Positions 1 through 10,342 are shown, numbered from the stretch's first letter. The stretch is 51,593 nucleotides of DNA from Aeromicrobium sp. (GCF_023146395.1 NZ_JAGLCD010000015.1:1-51593); one strand, 5' to 3'. The notes: generated by a model from the sequence alone, not told the origin. Numbers and translations: made by a program.

Positions 1-302
1 ATCGAGACCCGGTGTTCTCGCGAGCCTGCCGTAGCGACCGACATGCCTCATTGCTGGACTCTGACGACAAGACCTGAGGGGTTGAGGGTGTCGGGACACC
101 CTCAACCCCTCAGGTCTGGTCACGGCACAGCCACGAACCCTCAGTCTCGGTCCCGGATCGTGGGGTGAGGTCCCGGCGGATCCAACGGCTCATGGTCGAG
201 GCCGCTTGTCCGTGCCCACTGGTGCCGTCCGGTGCAGGCACTCGACCAGCGCGAAGGCGCAGGCTCCTCGCCCTCAGGGGAGCGGAGTGGGTGTCGGCCG
301 CT
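1..302. other. Gene-free left edge of window
   Basis: No coding frame with convincing actinobacterial protein character is visible here; the long plus-strand frame from about 165 is the antisense of the M23 peptidase gene. The stretch holds the perfect palindrome at 70-117 and, near 226-240, CACTCGACCAGCG, a string also present in the repeat region near 27.65 kb. The window begins with ATCGAGAC, also found at an end of those repeats. In M. tuberculosis the gene beyond this point is uvrD1, so a converging helicase gene may end just outside the window (inference). Confidence 0.6.
70..117. terminator. Perfect 23-bp palindrome, family A copy 1
   Basis: Left arm 70-92 and right arm 95-117 are exact reverse complements with a GG loop. 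There is no T-tract. It lies at the 3' side of the M23 gene and could act as a bidirectional terminator. The core CTGAGGGGTTGAGGGTGTC recurs at 47167-47185, so this is a dispersed element and not an isolated hairpin. Confidence 0.7.
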
Positions 303-1088
303 TTACGGGTAGACGTTGTGCTCGCGGAAGTACGGCTCCGGGTCGACGGACTTGCCGCCCCCGGGCTTGACCTCGACGTGCAGGTGGGGTCCGGTCGAAC
401 GGCCGGTGGAGCCGGTGTAGCCCACGGTCTCGCCCGCGGTGACCCGCTGACCGACCTGGACCGTCTGGCGACTCTGGTGGCAGTACATGATGACGAGGTC
501 GTCCTCGTCGAGCTGGATCTGCGTCATGTTGCCGCAGTTGCCGGAGTACTTGACCGCGATGACCGTGCCGGACGCGATCGCGCTGATCGTCGAGCCGCTC
601 GGGCCGGCGAAGTCGAGGCCGCTGTGGCCCCGGCCCCACAAGGTGTTGGTGACGCCGAAGCGGCCCGTGATGCGGTAGCCGGTGACGGGCAGGACCCACT
701 GGTTGGACTTGAGCTCCTCGGCCTTGGCCTGCGTGGCGGCCGTGAGGTCCTGCTGCGCCTGGAGGAGCTGATCGGCCTGGGCCTGGGTCTGCTCCTCGAG
801 CAGCTCACGATCGAAGTCGCGGCTGACGTCGAAGCCGCCGGCCGAGGTGTCGGCCGAGAGTGCCTGGTAGTCGCCGCCGAGCGAGCCGGAGTCGGCGCGA
901 CTGCTGACGACTGCCGAGCCGAGCCCGGCGAGGACCAGCGCCACCGCGCCCACCATGGCCATCGAGGGGCGGAACGAGCGGCGGGCGCGGCGTGGGGCGG
1001 CGCGGCGACTGCTCGGGCGAGTCTCCGAGGCACGGACGCTGGACTGATGACGGACGTCGAGCCGGCGCTTGGGCGCGGGAGTACTCAC
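303..1088 (-). CDS. M23 family peptidase, membrane-anchored
   Basis: Probable zinc peptidoglycan endopeptidase of the LytM/M23 family, acting in the cell wall. The GTG at 1088 is chosen because a GGAGG lies 6 nt upstream; a longer frame reaches 1154 without better support. The 261-residue product has an arginine-rich cytoplasmic N-terminus, one membrane segment at about residues 43-62, a Gln/Glu-rich coiled-coil stretch, then the M23 domain. Metal-ligand motifs are GHSGLDF (H-x3-D) and HLHVEV (H-x-H). It faces away from sucC. The same peptidase-sucC order is seen at Rv0950c-Rv0951 in M. tuberculosis. Cell-wall remodelling is a family inference; the substrate bond is not determined. Confidence 0.88.
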   Translation of the reverse strand: MSTPAPKRRLDVRHQSSVRASETRPSSRRAAPRRARRSFRPSMAMVGAVALVLAGLGSAVVSSRADSGSLGGDYQALSADTSAGGFDVSRDFDRELLEEQTQAQADQLLQAQQDLTAATQAKAEELKSNQWVLPVTGYRITGRFGVTNTLWGRGHSGLDFAGPSGSTISAIASGTVIAVKYSGNCGNMTQIQLDEDDLVIMYCHQSRQTVQVGQRVTAGETVGYTGSTGRSTGPHLHVEVKPGGGKSVDPEPYFREHNVYP

Positions 1089-1224
1089 GCACAACCTCCG
1101 ACCGATGGACGACACAGACCTCGACGACAATAGCCGACAGGATGAGATCGTCACAGCCGATCGGATGATGCCGATCGGTGAACGCCGGGATACAGGCGTG
1201 AAAACTGTGGGTCGATGTGCGAGG

Positions 1225-1239
1225 TCTCACATCGTGGGA
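1225..1239. promoter_or_regulatory. Candidate operator TCTCA-N5-TGGGA
   Basis: The sequence TCTCACATCGTGGGA is an imperfect inverted repeat with G:T-type symmetry, just upstream of the proposed GTG 1250. The same half-sites with the same 5-nt spacing occur at 18584-18598 upstream of sbp. The binding protein is unknown. Confidence 0.3.
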
Positions 1240-1249
1240 CCATGGTCGG

Positions 1250-1579
1250 GTGCCGACCGACCCCGCGCCCACACCGGCCGCCTCGGAGCGACCCCGTCGC
1301 GTCGCGGTCGCCGGCGTCGTCCCGCAGGAGGCGGCCGGGCCCGGCGCCGAGGCCGAGGACCTGCTCGTCCGGCGCGCCCGGGTGCTCCGCGACGCGGGCG
1401 TGGAGGTCGTGTGGGCCGGATCCGGTCTGCGCGCCGAGCAGGTCGCCGCGATCGCGGTGGCCGAGGACGTCGCGGGAGTGGAGGTCGCGCCGCCGGAGAT
1501 GACGGGGGACGTCGCCGCTGCCCTGGCCGCCGTGGAGGCCCGTGACATCGAGGTCGTCGCCGTCGATCGGCGCGGGTGA
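1250..1579 (+). CDS. Small cobalamin-binding-fold-like protein
   Basis: The 109-residue protein resembles the C-terminal B12-binding (flavodoxin-like) fold of methylmalonyl-CoA mutases. A beta strand RRVAVAGVV is followed by an alpha/beta layout with VVWAGSGLRAEQVAAIAVAED, echoing the segment after the first helix in that family, and a final VVAVDR strand. The cobalamin motif D-x-H-x2-G is not present: the equivalent loop reads VPQEAAGPGAEAE with no histidine, so B12 binding is doubtful. GTG 1250 is preferred because GTG 1217 would place the candidate operator inside the gene; neither start has a strong ribosome site. It reads toward sucC, with 125 nt between. The function is unknown. Confidence 0.55.
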   Translation: MPTDPAPTPAASERPRRVAVAGVVPQEAAGPGAEAEDLLVRRARVLRDAGVEVVWAGSGLRAEQVAAIAVAEDVAGVEVAPPEMTGDVAAALAAVEARDIEVVAVDRRG

Positions 1580-1629
1580 CCTGACTCCTGGGTAACCGAC
1601 CCGGGTTCGCTCTGGAATCCCGGCGCGGT

Positions 1630-1635
1630 TAGAGT
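1630..1635 (+). promoter_or_regulatory. Possible -10 element for sucC
   Basis: TAGAGT lies 70 nt before the sucC start, in the gap after the B12-like gene. An upstream TTCGCT at 1605-1610 gives a 19-nt spacer, longer than ideal. The -10 resembles TAGAGT at 36102 before the BMP gene. Confidence 0.3.
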
Positions 1636-1704
1636 CGCCTCGGCCTTCGGCGGACCTGCCGTCGCGCCCAATTCACTCGTCAACACCACAGGACGGTCAT
1701 CACC

Positions 1705-2871
1705 GTGGATCTGATGGAATACCAGGCGAAGGAACTCTTCGCCAAGCATGGCGTCGCCACGACGCTCGGCATCGTCGCCCAGACGGCCGACGAGGCCAAG
1801 GCCGCCGCCGAGCAGCTCGGCGGCGTCACGGTCATCAAGGCGCAGGTCAAGGCCGGCGGTCGCGGCAAGGCCGGTGGCGTGAAGATCGCCAAGACCGCCG
1901 ACGAGGCCTACGAGCACGCGTCGAACATCCTGGGCATGGAGATCAAGGGCCTCACGGTGGGCCGTGTGCTCGTGACCCCGGCGACCCCGCCGGTCGAGGA
2001 GTACTACTTCTCCTTCCTGCTGGACCGCTCGAACCGCAGCTACCTGTGCATCGCGAGCGTCGAGGGCGGCGTGGAGATCGAGGAGGTCGCCAAGACCAAC
2101 CCCGAGGCCGTCCGGCAGATCCCGATCGACGCCGGCACGGGTGTCGACGAGGCCAAGGCCCGCGCGATCGTCGAGGAGGCCAAGTTCCCGGCCGAGCTCA
2201 CCGAGCAGGCCGTGGCGATGGTCCAGGCGCTGTGGACGACCTTCGTCGAGGAGGACGCCACGCTGGTCGAGGTCAACCCCCTGGCGCGTCTCGAGGGCGA
2301 CAAGCTCGACGCGATGGACGGCAAGATGTCGCTCGACGACAACGCCTCCGAGGTGCGTCACCCGCACCACGAGGACTTCGTGATCCACGAGGAGGCCGAC
2401 CCGCTCGAGGCCAAGGCCAAGGCCAAGGGCCTCAACTACGTCAAGCTCGACGGTGAGGTCGGCATCATCGGCAACGGCGCGGGGCTCGTCATGAGCACCC
2501 TCGACGTCGTCGCGTACGCCGGCGAGAAGCACGGCAACGTCAAGCCGGCCAACTTCCTCGACATCGGCGGCGGCGCCTCGGCGGAGGTCATGGCCAACGG
2601 CCTCGACGTCATCCTGGGCGATCCGCAGGTCAAGAGCGTGTTCGTCAACGTCTTCGGCGGCATCACGTCGTGCGACGCGGTCGCGAACGGCATCAAGGGC
2701 GCCCTCGAGCTGCTCGGTGACGACGCCACCAAGCCGCTCGTCGTGCGCCTCGACGGCAACAACGTCGACGAGGGCCGCGCGATCCTGGACGAGCTGAACC
2801 ACCCGCTCGTGACCCAGGTGGACACGATGGACGGAGCGGCCGACAAGGCCGCCGAGCTGGCGAACGGCTGA
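1705..2871 (+). CDS. sucC: Succinyl-CoA synthetase beta subunit
   Basis: Catalyses, with SucD, the reversible conversion of succinyl-CoA and ADP (or GDP) plus phosphate to succinate and NTP in the TCA cycle. The 388-residue length equals the E. coli protein. An N-terminal ATP-grasp domain carries the glycine-rich nucleotide segment [11 protein letters not shown] at about residues 51-61. The C-terminal Rossmann-like half carries [11 protein letters not shown] and [13 protein letters not shown] 1705 is preceded by AGGACGG about 9 nt upstream and gives the family's usual [12 protein letters not shown] start. sucD follows 14 nt after the stop, so the two form an operon. Confidence 0.97.
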   Translation: MDLMEYQAKELFAKHGVATTLGIVAQTADEAKAAAEQLGGVTVIKAQVKAGGRGKAGGVKIAKTADEAYEHASNILGMEIKGLTVGRVLVTPATPPVEEYYFSFLLDRSNRSYLCIASVEGGVEIEEVAKTNPEAVRQIPIDAGTGVDEAKARAIVEEAKFPAELTEQAVAMVQALWTTFVEEDATLVEVNPLARLEGDKLDAMDGKMSLDDNASEVRHPHHEDFVIHEEADPLEAKAKAKGLNYVKLDGEVGIIGNGAGLVMSTLDVVAYAGEKHGNVKPANFLDIGGGASAEVMANGLDVILGDPQVKSVFVNVFGGITSCDAVANGIKGALELLGDDATKPLVVRLDGNNVDEGRAILDELNHPLVTQVDTMDGAADKAAELANG

Positions 2872-2885
2872 AGGGGCCTCTGAAC

Positions 2886-3782
2886 ATGTCGATCTTCCTG
2901 ACCAAGGACTCCAAGGTCATCGTCCAGGGCATCACCGGCGGTGAGGGCTCCAAGCACACGGCCCGCATGCTGGCTGCCGGAACCCAGGTCGTGGGCGGTG
3001 TCAACGCGCGCAAGGCGGGCACGACCGTCTCCCACACCGACGCGGGCGGCAACGCCGTCGAGCTGCCGGTCTTCGGCTCGGTCGCCGAGGCCATCGAGAA
3101 GACGGGCGCCGACGTCTCGGTCGCCTTCGTCCCGCCGGCGTTCACCAAGGACGCCGTGATCGAGGCCATCGACGCCGAGATCGGTCTGCTCGTCATCATC
3201 ACCGAGGGCGTGCCGGTGCAGGACTCCGCCGAGTTCTGGGCCTACGCCCAGGGCAAGAAGACCCGCATCATCGGGCCGAACTGCCCCGGCATCATCACCC
3301 CGGGCGAGGCGCTCGCGGGCATCACGCCGGCCAACATCGCCGGCAAGGGCCCGATCGGTCTGGTGTCCAAGTCGGGCACCCTGACCTACCAGATGATGTT
3401 CGAGCTGCGTGACTTCGGCTTCTCGACGGCCATCGGGATCGGCGGTGACCCGATCATCGGCACGACCCACATCGACGCCCTCGAGGCGTTCGAGGCCGAT
3501 CCCGAGACGAAGGCCATCGTCATGATCGGCGAGATCGGTGGCGACGCCGAGGAGAAGGCCGCGGCCTACATCCAGGCGAACGTCTCCAAGCCGGTCGTCG
3601 GCTACGTGGCCGGGTTCACCGCGCCCGAGGGCAAGACGATGGGCCACGCCGGCGCCATCGTGTCCGACGGTGCCGGTACCGCGCAGGGCAAGAAGGAGGC
3701 CCTCGAGGCCGCCGGTGTCAAGGTCGGCAAGACGCCGTCCGAGACCGCCGAGCTCATGCGCGAGATCCTGAAGAGCCTCTGA
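2886..3782 (+). CDS. sucD: Succinyl-CoA synthetase alpha subunit
   Basis: Partner of SucC; binds CoA through an N-terminal Rossmann domain and carries the phospho-histidine. The 298-residue product begins [18 protein letters not shown]. It keeps the motif [12 protein letters not shown], and the catalytic histidine is H254 in GHAGAIV. The ATG follows an AAGGGGC ribosome site 14 nt after sucC. The operon ends in the perfect hairpin at 3795-3836, facing the convergent ECF-like gene. Confidence 0.97.
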   Translation: MSIFLTKDSKVIVQGITGGEGSKHTARMLAAGTQVVGGVNARKAGTTVSHTDAGGNAVELPVFGSVAEAIEKTGADVSVAFVPPAFTKDAVIEAIDAEIGLLVIITEGVPVQDSAEFWAYAQGKKTRIIGPNCPGIITPGEALAGITPANIAGKGPIGLVSKSGTLTYQMMFELRDFGFSTAIGIGGDPIIGTTHIDALEAFEADPETKAIVMIGEIGGDAEEKAAAYIQANVSKPVVGYVAGFTAPEGKTMGHAGAIVSDGAGTAQGKKEALEAAGVKVGKTPSETAELMREILKSL

Positions 3783-3794
3783 CCCCAGACGCCT

Positions 3795-3836
3795 CGAACG
3801 GGCGGTGACCGGCCTCGGCCGGTCACCGCCCGTTCG
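3795..3836. terminator. Perfect 20-bp hairpin after sucD
   Basis: Arms 3795-3814 and 3817-3836 are exact reverse complements around a TC dinucleotide. It sits between convergent sucD and the ECF-like gene and lacks a T-tract. The likely role is bidirectional termination. Confidence 0.75.
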
Positions 3837-3887
3837 GCGTTGCGGGTGGGAGCGTGCGGGGCCGAGGCCCGGTGTCCGCCCGGATCC

Positions 3888-5765
3888 TCAGCCGGCCGGG
3901 ACGGCGTACGCGAGGCGCTCGGTGGCGCGCTGGGCGACCGCGGCGAACGTCTCGGCCGGCATGTCGGTGGCGCCGCTGGGGGTGAACAGCACCTGCGCGA
4001 CGCTGGCGCCGCGCTGCACGATCGCGGAGCGGACCGTGACGGGATCGCCGGACTCGACCTGCAGGGTCAGGGTCCAGGTGGCGCCCCGGAAGTCGCTGAC
4101 CTCGCCGAACGTCGAGGCCTCCACGACGGAGGCAGCCAGGTTGTTCTGGGGGCAGCTGTTGACCGAGGCCTGCACCTGGTCGACGAACGACGTGGCGGCC
4201 TCGGCGGTCTCGAACGTCCCGACGGTCTCGACCAGACCGAACGTCTTGGCCAGGCCCTGGGCCTCCGGCAGCAGGAAGATCCGGGTCGAGGCCGTGCCGC
4301 CCGCCGCGCCGAAGTCGGCGAGGTCGCAGGCCGTGGCTGCCGGGTTGGTGGCGGTGTCCTCGGCCTCGGCCCGGCCCCAGACCGAGCTGATGCCGGTGAT
4401 GGCGGGCAGGTCGATGACGCCCAGGAAGCCGGGGTCCTCTGCGAGGGGAGGGGGATCGGCCGGGGTGACCGTGAGGTCGTCGTCGCACTCCCCGCCGCTG
4501 TCGCTGCAGATCTGCTGGAAGGACGCGCTGACCATGGCGGCGAAGTCGTCGATCGTCGGCGGCTCGGCGGCATCGGTCTCGTGGACCACGGTCGACGTGA
4601 CGGTGCCCGAGGACCCGAGGCCGACCGTCAGCGTGCGGTCGGTCTGCCCGTGCTCGACCAGACGCATCAGCAGCACGTCGCCGAGGGAGCCGGTGGCGCG
4701 GTAGGTGCCGGTGAGCTGCAGGCGGGGCACCTCGCACTGCGCGAACCACGCCGTGGCCCGCTGGTAGGCCGCCGCGGCCGCCGCGGGATCACGGGCCACC
4801 TCGATCGACTGCGCGACCCGCTCGGTCGTCGCCGGCGCGGCGGGCTGGTCGGCCGGCTGGTCGGTGGGGGTCGCCGACGGCGCGGGCGCGGCGTCGAAGG
4901 TGCGGACGAACACCTTGAGCGGGTCCTGCGTCGCGAAGCGTTCCTCGGCGCAGATCGTGAGGGGCTCCGCGGCATCGGCATCCTGGTCGGTCTCGTCGAT
5001 CGTCCAGGTGGAGGCGTCGCCGGTCAGGTCGGAGACCTGGGCGGTCGTCAGCAGGTTGTCGGTCGACAGGCGCTGGGCATCGAGCACGAGGTCGGGCCGC
5101 TCGGCGCCGAGCTGCTGGCGGTACGACTGCGCGGGCAGCGGGGAGAGGGCGTCGCCCTCGGTCAGCACGGCGCCGCCCAGGACGATCGCGAGGATCGAGG
5201 CCGCCACGACCGCGATGGTGTTGAACCGGTGCCCCCGGGTCGCACGGTCGCGCAGCTCGGCGGCCTCCGGCATCGGGAGCTGGCTCGTGATCTCGCCAAG
5301 GCCTGTCAGGCGTCGCTCGAGCTGGTCGATCGACTGGCCGGTGCTCTGCTCGAGCGCCGTGATGGCGGTCGTGACGAGCTCGATGGCCTCCTCGTCGCCG
5401 ACGCCGATCTCGCGGGCCGCGGCCTCGAGGTCGGTCGCGCCGATCGTCAGGAGGACCAGCAGGCGGCGGTCGTCCGGCGACAGCTCGGCGAGCGCGTCGA
5501 GCAGCTCTGTGTCGGAGTCCTCCTCGTGGCGTCGCCGCAAGGGGTGCGTGCCGCGCGTGACCGCCTGGGCCTTCCAGGCCTCGACCCGGACGTAGCGGTG
5601 CGGTTCCTGGTCCCGGATCTTGTCCCAGTCGCGCCAGGCGTGACGGTAGGCGTCGATCGTGGCGTCCCGGGCCACCGCGCGATCGCCCGTGACGGCGTAC
5701 ACGACGCGCAGGACGTTCTCGGACGTGGACGCGTAGAACGCGTCGAACTCCTCGACCCGCGGCAT
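3888..5765 (-). CDS. ECF-sigma-like protein with membrane segment and extracytoplasmic domain
   Basis: Residues about 5-70 (VLRVVYAVTGDRAVARDATI then AYRHAWRDWD) resemble sigma-70 region 2. Residues about 85-135 (LAELSPDDRRLLVLLTIGA, then a helix-turn-helix) resemble region 4. A single membrane segment follows at about 183-200 (TIAVVAASILAIVLGGAV). The remaining roughly 420 residues are predicted outside the cell and contain several cysteines. ATG 5765 is chosen over an upstream frame extension because GGAGGGG lies just before it and the homologous sigma region starts there. Plausibly it is a one-component surface sensor and sigma factor, or a degenerate sigma used as a membrane signalling module. 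No separate anti-sigma gene is adjacent. Divergent from perM. Confidence 0.75.
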   Translation of the reverse strand: MPRVEEFDAFYASTSENVLRVVYAVTGDRAVARDATIDAYRHAWRDWDKIRDQEPHRYVRVEAWKAQAVTRGTHPLRRRHEEDSDTELLDALAELSPDDRRLLVLLTIGATDLEAAAREIGVGDEEAIELVTTAITALEQSTGQSIDQLERRLTGLGEITSQLPMPEAAELRDRATRGHRFNTIAVVAASILAIVLGGAVLTEGDALSPLPAQSYRQQLGAERPDLVLDAQRLSTDNLLTTAQVSDLTGDASTWTIDETDQDADAAEPLTICAEERFATQDPLKVFVRTFDAAPAPSATPTDQPADQPAAPATTERVAQSIEVARDPAAAAAAYQRATAWFAQCEVPRLQLTGTYRATGSLGDVLLMRLVEHGQTDRTLTVGLGSSGTVTSTVVHETDAAEPPTIDDFAAMVSASFQQICSDSGGECDDDLTVTPADPPPLAEDPGFLGVIDLPAITGISSVWGRAEAEDTATNPAATACDLADFGAAGGTASTRIFLLPEAQGLAKTFGLVETVGTFETAEAATSFVDQVQASVNSCPQNNLAASVVEASTFGEVSDFRGATWTLTLQVESGDPVTVRSAIVQRGASVAQVLFTPSGATDMPAETFAAVAQRATERLAYAVPAG

Positions 5766-5832
5766 CGAACCCCTCCTCGCGAGTCGGCGTGGCTCCGGAA
5801 GACGCCGCAACACTACAGGGGAGGATGGTGCC

Positions 5833-6996
5833 GTGCCTTCCCCTGCTCGCCTCAGCTCACCCGACGACGTGCGCTCGGCCGTCTGGCCGGGCGCCATGAC
5901 CGCGGTGTGGACCGCCGTGGCCGGCTGGCTCGTCACGGGGGTCGTCGTCGTGCTCGGTGGGAGCGGGGGCGATCTCGGCCTCGGGACCCTGCGTGGCGCG
6001 GCCCGCGTGTGGCTCGTCGCGCAGGGCAGCGGGATCACGGCCGAGGGCATCGACGTCACGCTCGTGCCGTGGGGCGGGGTGCTGCTCGGGGTCGCGCTCG
6101 TCGTGCTCGTGGGCCGCCGTCAGGTGCGCGAGCCCGTGGCCGAACCGGCGGCCTACGCCGCCACGGTGGCCGGTGTCTACGCGGTCCTCGCCTCCGTGGT
6201 CGCCGCGGTCGCGAACGACACGGCCGTCTCGGTGCCCACGATCCGGGCGGCGCTCGCGACCTTCGTGCTCGCCGGGGCCGGCGCCGCCCTCGCCTACGTC
6301 AGCGTGCACGGGGTGCCCGCGGCCTGGTGGCCCGAGAGCCGGCCCGGTGTGCTCGCCGTGCTCCGAGGAGCGGCCACGTCGGTCGCCGTCGTGCTGGTCG
6401 TGTCCCTCGTCGTCGTGCTGGTCCTGCTGGCGCGGCACGTTCGACAGGCAGGAAGCCTCTGGGCCCTGCTCGACCCCGGCCTCGGCGGCGGCGTGGCCCT
6501 CGCGCTGGTATGTCTGCTGGTCGTGCCGACCCTCGTGCTCTGGGCGGCGTCGGCCCTGATCGGATCGGGCTTCCAGGTCGGCACCGGCACCTCGGTCGAC
6601 CTCACGAGCTCCCATCTCGGCCAGGTGCCCGGCCTGCCGGTGCTCGCGGCCCTGCCCGGCCCGGGGGAGTTCCCGGTCTGGACCTTCCTCCTGGCGCTCG
6701 TGCCCGCGATCGGCGCCGGGTGGGCCGGGTGGCGCCTGGTGCGCCGCGGCCACGTCGACCTGGCCACCGACTTCTGGCGGGGAGTCGGGCTGGCCGCCGG
6801 CGCGGGTGCGGTGGGTGCCCTCGCGCTGGCGCTGCTCGCCTGGTCGTCCGGTGGAGCGGTCGGGCCAGGACGCATGAGCGAGGTCGGCCCCGAGTCCCTG
6901 CTCGGACTCCTCCGCGCGCTGCCGTTCATGGCCGTGGCCGCTGGATTCGGGGCAGTGGCGGCCCACTATCGTGGGGGCCGTGCCCCCGCTGCCTGA
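5833..6996 (+). CDS. perM: PerM-type integral membrane protein (DUF6350-like)
   Basis: The 387-residue polytopic protein has about nine hydrophobic segments. Its position immediately before purN and purH, and after sucCD, matches Rv0955 (PerM) of M. tuberculosis, which is linked to cell division and persistence. Similarity here is inferred from topology and synteny more than from motifs. GTG 5833 follows GGGAGG. The end overlaps the purN start, so translation is probably coupled. No enzymatic motif is visible. Confidence 0.75.
   Translation: MPSPARLSSPDDVRSAVWPGAMTAVWTAVAGWLVTGVVVVLGGSGGDLGLGTLRGAARVWLVAQGSGITAEGIDVTLVPWGGVLLGVALVVLVGRRQVREPVAEPAAYAATVAGVYAVLASVVAAVANDTAVSVPTIRAALATFVLAGAGAALAYVSVHGVPAAWWPESRPGVLAVLRGAATSVAVVLVVSLVVVLVLLARHVRQAGSLWALLDPGLGGGVALALVCLLVVPTLVLWAASALIGSGFQVGTGTSVDLTSSHLGQVPGLPVLAALPGPGEFPVWTFLLALVPAIGAGWAGWRLVRRGHVDLATDFWRGVGLAAGAGAVGALALALLAWSSGGAVGPGRMSEVGPESLLGLLRALPFMAVAAGFGAVAAHYRGGRAPAA
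6967..6972 (+). promoter_or_regulatory. Leaderless-type -10 (TATCGT) for purN
   Basis: TATCGT ends 7 nt before GTG 6980, inside the 3' end of perM. It could start a leaderless purN-purH transcript in addition to read-through. Confidence 0.35.
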
Positions 6997-7617
6997 CGCG
7001 ACGCCTGTCGTGGTGCTCGTCTCGGGCAGCGGCACCAATCTCCAGGCCCTGATCGACGCGAGCGACGATCCGGCCTACGGCGTGCGGATCGTGGCCGTCG
7101 GCGCCGACCGCGACGGCATCCCGGCACTCGACCGCGCCGAGCGCGCTGGCATCGAGACGTTCGTGCTCCGGGTCGCCGACCATCCGAGCCGGGCCGCGTG
7201 GGACGCGGCCCTCGCCGAGCGCGTCGCTGCCGCATCGCCCGAGCTCGTCGTGCTGGCCGGCTTCATGAAGCTCACGGGAGCGGCGTTCCTGGCGCGCTTC
7301 GGTGGGCGCACGCTCAACAGCCACCCGGCGCTCTCGCCCTCGTTCCCCGGCATGAACGCCCCGCGCGACGCACTGGCGCACGGGGTCAAGATCACCGGCG
7401 CCACGCTGTTCGTGGTCGACGAAGGGGTCGACACCGGCCCCATCGTGGCCCAGGTCGCGGTGCCGGTCCTCGACGACGACACCGTCGACTCCCTCCACGA
7501 CCGCATCAAGTCCAGCGAGCGCGGCATGCTCGTCGAGTGGGTGGGCCGACTGGCCCGCGACGGCCACTCGATCGACGGCCGACGTGTCGTGACACCGCCC
7601 AACCGAAGGAATCTGTG

Positions 7618-7618
<1 letters not shown>
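6980..7618 (+). CDS. purN: Phosphoribosylglycinamide formyltransferase
   Basis: Transfers a formyl group from 10-formyl-THF to GAR, step 3 of purine synthesis. The 212-residue product has the N-terminal [18 protein letters not shown] phosphate-binding loop. The catalytic triad is Asn113 and His115 in [12 protein letters not shown] plus the Asp of [11 protein letters not shown] 6980 is chosen (GTG 6971 is possible); both lie inside the end of perM. The stop overlaps the purH ATG as TGATG. FolD, which feeds the same one-carbon pool, is encoded 3.5 kb downstream. Confidence 0.95.
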
Positions 7619-9198
<1,580 letters not shown>

Positions 9199-9224
9199 CC
9201 GTGCGAGACGCCTCACCACCCGCC

Positions 9225-9288
9225 GCGAGTTACGGAGTGAGCACGGCAGATCGTGACTTCGCACGGGACGTGTGCCGTGGGAAGTCAC
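9225..9288. repeat. Dispersed palindromic repeat, family B copy 1
   Basis: Begins GCGAGTTACGGAGTGA and ends GAAGTCAC. About 54 of 64 positions match 35856-35919. It contains arms TCGTGACTTC (9251-9260) and GAAGTCACGA (9281-9290) enclosing CACGG/CCGTG. It lies 27 nt after purH. Confidence 0.7.
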
Positions 9289-9315
9289 GAGTTACGGAGT
9301 GAACTCCGTAACTCG
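9288..9315. terminator. Perfect 13-bp hairpin between purH and topoisomerase
   Basis: Arms 9288-9300 and 9303-9315 (CGAGTTACGGAGT and its complement) flank a GA loop. The arm repeats GAGTTACGGAGTGA found at the left end of the family B element. It ends 10 nt before the convergent topoisomerase stop and is a likely bidirectional terminator. Confidence 0.65.
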
Positions 9316-9325
9316 GCCCGGGCCG

Positions 9326-10336
9326 TCAGGCCGAGCGGCGGAGCAGGCGGAGCACGGACCGTTCGAGGACCCGGGGCACGGGGGCGCCCGGTGAGATCCG
9401 GCGCCGTTTCCCCAGGGCCGTGTCGCCGAGCGTGATGCCCTGCTCGAAGAGGTCCACGACCCGCGGGTCGACGTAGGAGGACCGGGCGACCGCCGGGGTG
9501 TTGCCGAGGTGCCCCGCGGTCTCCTTCATCGCCGCGCTGATCGCACGCTTGCGTGCCGTGGCGGTCGAGGCGTCGGCGAGGGCCAGGGAGCGGGCCGCGA
9601 TGACGGTGCCGCGCCAGGTCCGGAAGTTCTTCGCCGTGAACCCTGGCCCCAGGACATCGGCGACGTAGGCGTTGACCGTGGCCGAGTCGAGATCGTGCCA
9701 CGCGTCCTCGTCGCGCCAGGCGAAGGCCCGCTCCGAGCCGCCGTCGCGGTCGAGCATCGCGCACACGGCGTCGGCGAGCCGTTCGTCACGCACCGAGCCG
9801 TCGACCACCTGGCCGGACTTGCCCGGGTAGTGCAGCGCGATGCGCTGCCCCTGGACCGTCACGTGGTCGCGGTCGAGGGTCGTGAGCCCGTGGCTGCCGT
9901 TGGCGGCGCGGTACTGCTCGTTGCCGATGCGGAACAGGCCGAGGTCGAGCAGGCCGAACGCCACGGCACAGGCGCGGGTCAGGTCGGGCTCGTCGCGGCC
10001 CAGGTCGTGGCGGGCCACCCGGCGGTTCCGCAGGAGCGAGCGGGCGAAGGACTCCATCGAGGCGAACTTCTCCGCGTCGCGCTGGCGGCGCCACTCCTCG
10101 TGATACAGGTACTGGCGGCGTCCCGCGTCATCGGTGCCGACGGCCTGCAGGTGGCCGTGCTCGAACGGGCAGATCCAGACCTCCGTCCAGGCCGGGGGGA
10201 TCACGAGGCGCTTGCAGCGTTCGACGTCGACCGGGGTCAGGGAGACGCCGTCGACGCCCAGGTATCGAAATCCTCGCCCGTGCCGGACCCGTGACCAGCC
10301 TGGTTCGTCGGGGGACACGCGACGCAGCCGGACCAT
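9326..10336 (-). CDS. DNA topoisomerase IB (poxvirus-type)
   Basis: Relaxes supercoils by 3'-phosphotyrosyl nicking. The 336-residue product has the N-terminal RGFRYLGVDG segment, then FRIGNEQYRAANGSHGLTTL, and the catalytic core FTAKNFRTWRGT containing an active-site Arg. The nucleophile is Tyr288 in SSYVDP. Length fits bacterial type IB enzymes. A TAGGGT hexamer lies 6 nt before the ATG, with no clear ribosome site, suggesting leaderless expression. Convergent with purH, tail-separated by the hairpins at 9225-9315. Confidence 0.93.
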   Translation of the reverse strand: MVRLRRVSPDEPGWSRVRHGRGFRYLGVDGVSLTPVDVERCKRLVIPPAWTEVWICPFEHGHLQAVGTDDAGRRQYLYHEEWRRQRDAEKFASMESFARSLLRNRRVARHDLGRDEPDLTRACAVAFGLLDLGLFRIGNEQYRAANGSHGLTTLDRDHVTVQGQRIALHYPGKSGQVVDGSVRDERLADAVCAMLDRDGGSERAFAWRDEDAWHDLDSATVNAYVADVLGPGFTAKNFRTWRGTVIAARSLALADASTATARKRAISAAMKETAGHLGNTPAVARSSYVDPRVVDLFEQGITLGDTALGKRRRISPGAPVPRVLERSVLRLLRRSA

Positions 10337-10342
10337 GGCCCG

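Noticed and set aside
805..2802. 665-codon minus-strand frame across the M23 peptidase and sucC
   Set aside because: Crosses two genes with clear families in other frames and has no coherent domain itself.
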